Of a stretch of DNA of 64,000 nt, positions 16,020-23,700 are shown in pieces. Numbering within the stretch: the stretch's first letter is position 1; each line of letters starts with the position of its first letter. The position numbers and the translations under genes are program-made. Below the pieces are notes generated by a model that worked only from the letters and a program-made list of their open reading frames with translations, did not search any database and was not told where the DNA came from. Source of the DNA: Candidatus Eisenbacteria bacterium (GTDB taxonomy: Bacteria > Eisenbacteria > RBG-16-71-46 > CAIMUX01 > JAHJDP01); NCBI GenBank assembly GCA_018831195.1, contig JAHJDP010000042.1, forward strand, positions 64,292 to 128,291, read 5' to 3'.

Positions 16020-17255
16020 ATGGGACTGCAACGCGTTGAGAAAGCCCTGGGCGGGGAGCTTGATGAACTCTTTAGCAAGGGGACGGCGAAAGGTAAAGAG
16101 GCGATATTCACGGGCGTCATAAAGCCAACAGGCAAGAAAGGTCCCCGGTACCTGCTCAAGGGACAAGGCACAAAGGAATTCCTGCGCATGAACTCGAATT
16201 CCTATCTCGGCATGTCGCTGGAGGATAAAGTGATCACCGCCGAAGAGCATGCTTCCCGGGAATTCGGAGTCGGTCCGGGCGCCGTGCGCTTTATCAACGG
16301 CACCTTCAAGGCCCACCGCGATCTCGAGAAGAAGCTGGCGGAGTTCCACGGGCGCGAGGACGCGATGATCTACAGCGCCGCCTACGCCACCATGATAGGC
16401 GTCTTCGCCGCGATGACCTCGAAGGAAACGACAATCATCAGCGATGAGCTGAATCACAACTGCATCATCAATGCGATCCGTCTCTCCAGGCCCTTCGAAA
16501 AGAAGCTCTATAAGCACAACAACATGGAGCAGCTCGAGCAGTCCATCAAAGAATCGATAGGCTCAGGCGCGAAGCGGATCCTCATCGTAACCGACGGTAT
16601 CTTCAGCATGCGGGGCGACTACGCGCCGCTCGACACGATCAACGCCTTCGCGAAAAAGTATGACAAAGAATTCCCCGAGGGCGTCGTCGTGATGGTTGAC
16701 GATTCGCACGGTGTCGGCGCTTACGGCGAGACAGGCCGCGGCACGGAAGAGTACACGAAGGCTGGTAAGGTGGACGTTCTAATAGGAACACTCGGTAAGG
16801 CCTTTGGGGTCAACGGCGGCTACGTCGTATCGAGCGAGACGGTGACCCGCTACCTCCGCGAGAAGGCGATCACCTACATCTACTCGAATCCGATCACCGT
16901 CGGCGAAGCGGCCGCGACGCTCGAGGTCCTCAAGATCCTCGACAGCAACGCGGGTCGCGAGCGGCTGAAGCACCTGAGTAAGCTTACGAAGAAATTCGAG
17001 GACGGTCTCAAGAGCATGGACTACGAGATCATCGAGAGCGCGCACCCGATCGTTCCGCTGATGGTCCGTGACACGCAGAAGACGACCGACATCGTGATGT
17101 TCCTCAAGGAAAACGGCGTTCTCGGGACAGGCCTCAATTTCCCCGTCGTTCCGCAAGGAGACCAGACGATCCGTTTTCAGGTGAATGGTAACCATACAGA
17201 ATACGATATCGAGGTCGTGCTCTCAGTGCTGGCCGATTACAAGAAGAAGCACTGA
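16020..17255 (+). CDS. kbl: 2-amino-3-ketobutyrate CoA ligase (glycine C-acetyltransferase)
   Basis: PLP enzyme of the alpha-oxoamine synthase family, 411 residues. It cleaves 2-amino-3-ketobutyrate with CoA to glycine and acetyl-CoA. Visible features are NSNSYLGM near residue 58, the substrate/PLP region SDELNHNCII, VDDSHGVGAYGETGRG with the cofactor-binding Asp and His, and the Schiff-base Lys in IGTLGKAFG. The ATG at 16020 has AAGGAGG directly upstream, overlapping the end of the dehydrogenase gene. It is about 15 residues longer than the E. coli enzyme at the N-terminus. It is followed by a strong hairpin terminator. Together with the preceding gene it makes a two-gene threonine-to-glycine operon. 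Confidence 0.93.
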   Translation: MGLQRVEKALGGELDELFSKGTAKGKEAIFTGVIKPTGKKGPRYLLKGQGTKEFLRMNSNSYLGMSLEDKVITAEEHASREFGVGPGAVRFINGTFKAHRDLEKKLAEFHGREDAMIYSAAYATMIGVFAAMTSKETTIISDELNHNCIINAIRLSRPFEKKLYKHNNMEQLEQSIKESIGSGAKRILIVTDGIFSMRGDYAPLDTINAFAKKYDKEFPEGVVVMVDDSHGVGAYGETGRGTEEYTKAGKVDVLIGTLGKAFGVNGGYVVSSETVTRYLREKAITYIYSNPITVGEAAATLEVLKILDSNAGRERLKHLSKLTKKFEDGLKSMDYEIIESAHPIVPLMVRDTQKTTDIVMFLKENGVLGTGLNFPVVPQGDQTIRFQVNGNHTEYDIEVVLSVLADYKKKH

Positions 17256-17291
17256 GAATCCAAACGACTCTTTGAGATCCTTGAACGCATG

Positions 17292-17325
17292 CAAAGGCGG
17301 CCCGGAAACGGGTCGCCTTTGTGTA
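17292..17325. terminator. Strong hairpin between convergent genes
   Basis: CAAAGGCGGCCCG and CGGGTCGCCTTTG form a 13-bp stem with one G-U pair around a GAAA tetraloop. It lies between kbl and the oppositely transcribed SDR gene, so it may serve both, though no long T-run is present. Confidence 0.7.
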
Positions 17326-17360
17326 CGGAAGGCAGAGTCGTTTAGAGTTCTATTGTCATC

Positions 17361-18344
17361 CTACAAATATCCCTCTCTTTTGTACCACTCGGCTGTCAGC
17401 CTTAATCCTTCCTCGATTCCGACCTTGGGATGATAACCCAGCTCCCGTTTGGCCTTATCAATGTTGAAGGCCCGGTTCTGACGGTACCAATCCACACGGC
17501 GGGGGAAGATGGGCGGGCTTATGCGGAAGGGCTTGTAGAGTATCTCAAAGATATGGCCGGCAATGATGAGAGGAATAATGGGATAATATTTAACTTTTAC
17601 TTCAATCCCCATTGAATCCCCGGCTTTCCGGACAAGGTCCTTTATTTCGAGGTACTTTTCATCGGCGATGAGGTAGGCCTGTCCATCTCCCCTTCCTTCT
17701 TTCATAGCCAGCATAAAGGCATCAATTAAATTATCAATATAGAGAGGATGGTAATAGGTCCTGCCATCGCCAAACATGGGGAATCGTCCCCCGGCCACCC
17801 TTTTAAAGATCATGTAAAACCGTTCCGGATCCCCCGGTCCGTAAATCGCCGCCGGCCTGAGGATGACGGTCTTCAGGCCCTTTTTAAAATAGTCATTGAC
17901 CAAGGGCTCGGCCTCGAATTTTGTGGCCTGATAGTAATCCGCAGGGTGGATGGGGGCATCTTCCCCGCCCGGAGGATTATCGATGTTTCCGTGGACACCG
18001 CAAGTGCTGCAATAAATAAATTTTTTGACCCCCTGTCTAAAGGCGGCCTCTAGAACAATTGAAGTGCCCCCTACATTCACTTCATGATAATAGCTGTTGG
18101 GGACGTTTAATTCGCGAAAGGCCGCCGCCAGATGGTGGACCACATCCACACCCTGGATGCTTTTCTCGACAGCCGCCGGATCGGTCACGCTGCCGATCAT
18201 AACTTCCGCGCCCCATTTCTTGAGTTCATCGGTTCTAAGCCCCTCTTTATAATCCAAGGCGACCACCTGGTGTCCCTCTTCCAGAAGCCGTTTGACCAGG
18301 GCTTTACCTGTGAAGCCTGTTCCTCCGGTCACTAGGATCCGCAT
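17361..18344 (-). CDS. NAD-dependent epimerase/dehydratase family protein (extended SDR)
   Basis: A 327-residue extended SDR. It has the Rossmann motif TGGTGFTGK at residues 6-14, the HHLAA strand, the active-site YYQATK (YxxxK) and RPAAIYGPGD, a typical extended-SDR segment. It resembles dihydroflavonol-reductase or sterol-dehydrogenase-like members and nucleotide-sugar epimerases; the substrate cannot be fixed. The start at 18344 (MRILVTGG) is chosen because AAGGGAG precedes it. A longer start at 18416 would overlap the upstream glycosyltransferase stop as TAATG and add 24 non-family residues. It is the last gene of a leftward cluster with a GT4 glycosyltransferase and a methyltransferase, so a role in glycan or lipid modification is likely. 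Confidence 0.82.
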   Translation of the reverse strand: MRILVTGGTGFTGKALVKRLLEEGHQVVALDYKEGLRTDELKKWGAEVMIGSVTDPAAVEKSIQGVDVVHHLAAAFRELNVPNSYYHEVNVGGTSIVLEAAFRQGVKKFIYCSTCGVHGNIDNPPGGEDAPIHPADYYQATKFEAEPLVNDYFKKGLKTVILRPAAIYGPGDPERFYMIFKRVAGGRFPMFGDGRTYYHPLYIDNLIDAFMLAMKEGRGDGQAYLIADEKYLEIKDLVRKAGDSMGIEVKVKYYPIIPLIIAGHIFEILYKPFRISPPIFPRRVDWYRQNRAFNIDKAKRELGYHPKVGIEEGLRLTAEWYKREGYL

Positions 18345-18415
18345 GGCTGTTCTCCCTTCTCCACCACACTTCCGTATCGCGTGCGATGCATCATTTGTCC
18401 CTACCCGCTTTATCA

Positions 18416-19579
18416 TTAACCGCGAATCTTGGCTTCCAAACGATCATAAAACGCCGAGAGTTTTTTGCGGTAGGCTTCAAGACAATACTCGTCCTGAACC
18501 CTCTTTTTAGCTGCTTGGGAAAGCCTTGCCCGCAAGGCGCCATCTTCCATCAAGGCGGCCATTCCTTGGGCCATGGATTCCGGTGTCGGGGAAACCAAAT
18601 AGGCGATTTCATCATCCAGGACCTGGGTGTGGGTCGGAAGACGGGTGGCCAAGACCGGTTTCCCGGAATCCAGATAGGAATATATTTTCATGGGGGTATT
18701 GTTGCCTTGAAGGCGGGGAGAGACCAGAATCCGGGCCTGATTGAACCAAGACGCCAATTCCGATAGGGGCTTCGGCCCGAGGAAGGCCACCTCTTCTCCC
18801 ATCCCCATATCCTTCACCCGTTTTTGGTATGCAGCCATTTCGGATGCATGGCCACCGATGATGACGAGCTTGGCCTTTCCCATTTTGGGCAGGGCTTTTT
18901 GAAAACCTTCAATCAACAAATCGATTCCCTGGTATTTTTCGAGATTACCGACGTACATCATTACCGGTTCCTGAAACAGTCTTGGGGCGGGAGGATCCTC
19001 CTGCCACTCCTGATCTGGAAGGAGGGAAATATCCTCCAAGCGGCAGACCAGGTGCGATGGGTCGCAGGCTAAGACTTCCTCTTCCAAGGCCTTGCAGACC
19101 GCCAGGGCCCCGGCGCTCTCCTTAATCGCGGTTCTTTCACAATAGTGCATGCACGGTTTCAGAGGTTTTAATAAGGGGTATTTTTCTACAATTTGCTGGG
19201 ACATGGAGGAGTCCAGGTCATAGACAAAGGGAATTCGAAAAATCTTTTTCAAAATCAGGGCTATAAAGACCGACTCTTCCACGGCATGAATGACATCAAA
19301 GTGTTTTTTCCTGATCAAATCGATGGCCTTAAACAATAATATCGGATCATAAACCAATTTCTTCCATGAGGGACCGGGTTTGACGTCTCGAATACCCGGC
19401 AATGCCGGGATCCTTGAGATAGATCCATTCGGAATCGGTACCGCCTCCCCTTCCGGATAGGTCAGGATGTGGAGGTGGTGCCCTTCGCCGGCCAGGACTT
19501 CGGCGACCAGTTTGATGGCGATGGGCGTTCCCCGTCCTTGGAAGAAGGGGCAAGGGGCCAACAATAAAATCTTCATCAT
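18416..19579 (-). CDS. GT4-type glycosyltransferase
   Basis: A 387-residue GT-B enzyme. The N-terminal half opens with ILLLAPCPFFQGRGTPIAI, whose Gly-rich loop is typical of GT4. The C-terminal half has VMMYVGNLEKYQGIDLLIEG, VIIGGHA, and the donor-binding region LVSPRLQGNNTPMKIYSYLDSG, where PMKIYSYLDSG replaces the more usual PxKxxEYxA motif. It transfers a sugar from a nucleotide donor, probably at the cytoplasmic face of the membrane. Its ATG overlaps the methyltransferase stop as ATGATGA, showing tight coupling. It is AT-richer than the metabolic genes to its right. Donor and acceptor are unknown. Confidence 0.87.
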   Translation of the reverse strand: MMKILLLAPCPFFQGRGTPIAIKLVAEVLAGEGHHLHILTYPEGEAVPIPNGSISRIPALPGIRDVKPGPSWKKLVYDPILLFKAIDLIRKKHFDVIHAVEESVFIALILKKIFRIPFVYDLDSSMSQQIVEKYPLLKPLKPCMHYCERTAIKESAGALAVCKALEEEVLACDPSHLVCRLEDISLLPDQEWQEDPPAPRLFQEPVMMYVGNLEKYQGIDLLIEGFQKALPKMGKAKLVIIGGHASEMAAYQKRVKDMGMGEEVAFLGPKPLSELASWFNQARILVSPRLQGNNTPMKIYSYLDSGKPVLATRLPTHTQVLDDEIAYLVSPTPESMAQGMAALMEDGALRARLSQAAKKRVQDEYCLEAYRKKLSAFYDRLEAKIRG

Positions 19580-20316
19580 GATGATTCCGGAGTGACCCTG
19601 AGAATGACGGGGGACCCCAGGAGCCCGGTCAATCCAAGTTGCCGGCAGACCGATTCCATCCGCCGCGACCCGGGTCCGCTATTCAAGGCTCGATGCAGGG
19701 CCATGGGTATAAAAAATTCCGGCCGGAAAAGGGGATGGCCGAAATGATGGGTTGAAAATTCCGTGAGGAGCTCCGCGCGGCTGAAACAGGTAAAGGGCCT
19801 GGTATTTTTTTCAACGGCCTTCTTAGCCCGGAACAACATCCTGGAAAAAAGATTGATACTCCGGATATCGGGGTAATCCACAATCACCGCCTCGGCGGCC
19901 AGGCGGCAGCATTCGGCAATGAGGCCCGGCCAGGATTCCAGGTGGGGCAATAAGCGGAATGAAAGAACCACATCGAAACTTTTATTTTCCATGGGGAGGG
20001 AGAGGAGATCTCCAACCTTGAAATCATAGGAGCCGTCAGGCAGCAGACGGCTGAGACGCATCTGACAGGCCGGACGGCTGCCGGCCACAGCGACTTGATA
20101 ACCGGCCTGCACCAGAGGCAGGGCCAATTGTCCATGTCCACCGCCGATATCCAGGATCCTGGCGCCGGGCCAGGGGGTCAATAACTCGAGGGTGATTTGG
20201 GTCTGAAGGTCCAGAAAATATTTCCCCACCTCTCCGGAAAAGCGCCGGGCATACTCTTCCGATGACGTCTCCACGTCGGCCCATTCAACGCCATTCTGTG
20301 AGGACTCCCGGTTCAT
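19576..20316 (-). CDS. Class I SAM-dependent methyltransferase
   Basis: A 246-residue methyltransferase. Motif I is ARILDIGGGHGQLALPL near residue 55. Motif II/III regions follow in AVAGSRPACQMRLSRL and GDLLSLPMENKSFDVVLSF. The late HHFGHPLFRPEFFIPMALHR is seen in glycan-cluster and ubiquinone-type methyltransferases. The start at 20316 (MNRESSQNG) is preceded by GGGGGAGAG; a longer frame upstream adds non-family residues. It is the first gene of a leftward three-gene cluster. The substrate is probably a sugar or lipid intermediate, by context only. Confidence 0.82.
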   Translation of the reverse strand: MNRESSQNGVEWADVETSSEEYARRFSGEVGKYFLDLQTQITLELLTPWPGARILDIGGGHGQLALPLVQAGYQVAVAGSRPACQMRLSRLLPDGSYDFKVGDLLSLPMENKSFDVVLSFRLLPHLESWPGLIAECCRLAAEAVIVDYPDIRSINLFSRMLFRAKKAVEKNTRPFTCFSRAELLTEFSTHHFGHPLFRPEFFIPMALHRALNSGPGSRRMESVCRQLGLTGLLGSPVILRVTPESS

Positions 20317-20590
20317 CTCTTCAATCTCTCCCCCTGCGAATATTGTCCCAACAACTCCCAGGACATCCCCCCTCGCTGGGCTTGCAGTTATAGGGGTCGG
20401 CCACGGCAACCCCGCGCATGAATCTCTTTCATTCTACGCGTCCTATTCGCGAGCTTGAAGTCACACGGAGGGTTCATTGAGAAGATTACGCCGTAAGCGA
20501 TAAACGATCACCTTCATCACAATTCCGCGCTGCCCGCCCCGCCTCGATCCTCCACCACCGGCTGATTCTTGATCCCCAGCGCCGACTTGC

Positions 20591-20605
20591 ACGGGTGTCG
20601 GTTCG
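20591..20605 (+). repeat. 15-base near-repeat, left of the STAND gene
   Basis: ACGGGTGTCGGTTCG matches 26065-26079 with one difference (T versus C). The pair brackets the STAND gene. A chance match or a remnant of insertion are both possible. Confidence 0.35.
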
Positions 20606-20689
20606 TGTGAACGATGGGGCCCTGTCCTGTCCAGCTCCGCCCGGCTCCAATTCATTGCAGCCCAAAACGATACAGCCTCACTCCAGTCC

Positions 20690-20718
20690 TTTAATTACAT
20701 TTAAATCACTGCTATCAT
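20690..20718 (+). promoter_or_regulatory. Weak promoter candidate for the STAND gene
   Basis: An extended -10, TGC-TATCAT (20710-20718), has a poor -35, TTTAAT, 17 bases upstream. The -10 lies 54 bases before the ATG at 20773. Confidence 0.35.
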
Positions 20719-20772
20719 CCACCTGCGGCTGTATGGACTGGCTTCATGCCAAATGGGGAGAGCAGGTCAAGG

Positions 20773-23700
20773 ATGAACACCGCATGGAAAACCGTCCGTA
20801 TTTTTATAAGCAGCACATTCCTTGACATGCAAGCGGAGCGTGACCATCTCGTCCGCTTTGTTTTTCCGCGTTTGCGCGAGAACTTACTACCGCACCGCAT
20901 TCACCTTGTGGATGTGGACCTGCGCTGGGGGGTCATAAGTGGTCAAGATGCCCTGGAGGTATGCCGCGAAATCATCGACGAATGCCATCCGAGATTTCTT
21001 TGTATACTTGGCGGCCGTTACGGGTGGACACCACCGGAGAAGGATCGATCCATCACTGCCGATGAGGTACATTTCGGCGTTCTTGATCGTACATTGAAGG
21101 ACCGTGGCTTCGCCTACTTCTACTTCCGCGATGAAGCCGCCACTTCTGCAATGGTGGAAAGGTCCTCCGGTGAGTTCCGTGAACCACAAGACAGCATCAA
21201 CCAGAAGAAACTCATTGAACTCAAGCAAAAGATTGTTGATGCGGGTCTGGATCCATTTGTCTACCACCCACATTGGGACAACATTAGCCGGCGGTTGGTT
21301 GGCCTCGCGGATTTCGGCCACCGAGTTTACGATGACCTGCTGGCTGGCATGAAGTCCGACCCGGCCCTGCAAGATCGATTTAGACCAGACACTGCGATTC
21401 AGCTCGACGAGTTCGCCGAGGAAAATGCAGCAATGGAAGCGTTCGTGGAGGAGCATAGTGAGCAATTTGTTCTTGGTAGCCGCGAGTTGGAATTCAAGGA
21501 GTTGCTCGCCCACGCCAGCTCGATCGGCGGCAACAACTATGTCTGCCTCACCGGCGCACCCGGTAGCGGCAAGTCAGCCCTGCTCGCGAATCTGGGCCGG
21601 CACCCAACCCTAAGCCATCAACAATCAGCCATTTTCATCCAGCACTTCGTTGGTTCGAGTCCCGGCTCCAGTGATGTGCGCCGTACGATGCGCCGGTTCT
21701 GCCACGAACTGAAGATGGGCAGCCCCGAGATTACTGCCGACATCCCCGACGATCCCCAAAAACTCCGGATCGCCCTTCAGGAATTTTTGCGGCAGGCGTG
21801 CGCTAACAAGCGTGTCGTGATCTTGCTTGATGCCGTCAACCAGTTCGATCAGGCGCTGAATTTCGCCCAGCTGTCCTGGTTGCCTGAGGATCTACCGTCC
21901 AACGCCCGCATCATCCTCTCAGCGTTTAGTGGTCCAGCGCTGGATGATCTTCGCCGTCGCATAAAGCCACGGGAGATCGAGTTGAATCCGCTCACGACAG
22001 CCGATGGCGAGGCGATCATTGAACAATTCCTCAAGCGCTACCGAAAGGAGTTGGAACCGGATCAACGCAATGCGTTGTTGAATAAGGCCGACGCCGGCAC
22101 ACCACTCTTCCTGCGGGCCGCGCTAGAGGAACTTCGCACGCTTGGCACTCACAAGGAAATCACCGGCCGCATCGCACAGCTACCGCCGACGACGCAGGAG
22201 CTCTTCGCGTGGATTTTTGAACGGCTGGAAAACGATGTTGGTTTTCGCGATGCTGCGGGACGGCAGGTGGGGCACGAACTGGTATCCCGCTTCGCCGCAA
22301 TACTTGGCGCCAGCCTCCACGGATTAAGCCCATCCGAGCTTGCTGACCTGCTGGATGCGGGTGATCCGCAGGGGAACGTCGCGACTCTTCTGCACCTTCT
22401 GCGTCCATACCTAATGCGCCGCGGCGAACTGCTTGACTTTTACCATGGCCAACTTAAGAGCGCGGCTGAGGAACGTGCTCTCGGTGATAAAGCCGAGCGT
22501 CGCAAAGTTCACAAGGTTATAGCAGACTACTTCGAAAAACGGTGGTCCTCTCCTTCGGCACATCATGCCCTTCAAGAACTCCCTTATCAGTTAACCAAGG
22601 CGGAGGATTGGGCCGGCGTTGAGAGAGTGCTTTGCAATCTACAGTTTATTGAGATGAAATGTGCCTCTGGGATGGGACACGACCTTTTGGAAGACTACAA
22701 GTTTGCCCGGCTTTCATCATCGGCGGCTTCTGCCTGCCTTCACCATTTGGCTTTTTTTCATGACTTGTTTCAGTCAGAGTTGCACGTTCTCTCTAATCGT
22801 CCTGAGTATGTGTTTCAGCAATTCAATGATCGTCTTCAATGGTTCCAGCAGCAGGATTCAGTCATCGACAATATAATATGCAGAGCCGAACGGCAGCAGA
22901 GGACCAGGCAAAATCGCTGGATTAGGAACGAATTTCAAAGGTCGGGAGCACAGATGACTCTGGTGGGGCATGAAGCCCGAGTTACGAGTTGTGCCGGCCT
23001 GCCTGAGGGGCAACTCCTTGCTTCAGGCGACGCGGCTGGGAGGTTGCGTCTCTGGAGCACCGCCGATGGCGATTGCAGGGCAGTCGTCGATACAGGCGGT
23101 CCCATCAGAAAGCTCCTGGTTTGTGGCGGAAAGGCCATTGTTGTTCTCAACGAAAACGGACTAATTCTGGTTTGCCCATTGAATGTAGAAACCGGTCAAT
23201 TGTCAGGAGAGTTGACGGATGACATTGCGGTGAACATTTCAGCCAATCCCGGTGGGTCTGTATTAATTGCATACAAATCCGGCCGACTTGGAACTGTGGT
23301 CGATACGGGTTTTGATCTTCGTGATGTGCAGTGCGACGGACTGCCTGGCCAGACTGCCGCCATTTCATTTGCACCCTCCCGTGAATATCAAGAATCTCCC
23401 ATTTATCTCATTGCGCATGGTCAGTCTATTGTTTTGCTGCATCGAGGGAACGAGTGTGCAAAATACAATTCTGAAGAGAATATTCGCATGTTGCAGGTGT
23501 CGCCAGATGGCAAGTGGCTTGCTGCAGATACGCCGAATAACATTTTTTGCTTTAAGTTATCTGAATCATTAATAGAAGGCGAGTTGAAACCATCAACAGT
23601 AATCAGCCGAAAGAGTGGAATCAATTTTTTGTCAGAAGTGATGTGGATTTCCCACGAGCGCCTACTTTGGATTCGCCGACAACCACACATTTATAACGCA

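Larger units (their letters stand above)
20317..20772. other. Divergent intergenic region before the STAND gene
   Basis: No gene is visible. It contains a 15-base sequence (20591-20605) nearly repeated on the far side of the STAND gene, and a weak extended -10 promoter candidate (20690-20718) for that gene. Confidence 0.6.

Noticed and set aside
15285-16517. A 410-codon leftward reading frame opposite the threonine-degradation genes
   Set aside because: It lies antisense to two strongly supported enzymes and has a composition typical of the shadow of GC-rich codons, with no ribosome site or family motif.
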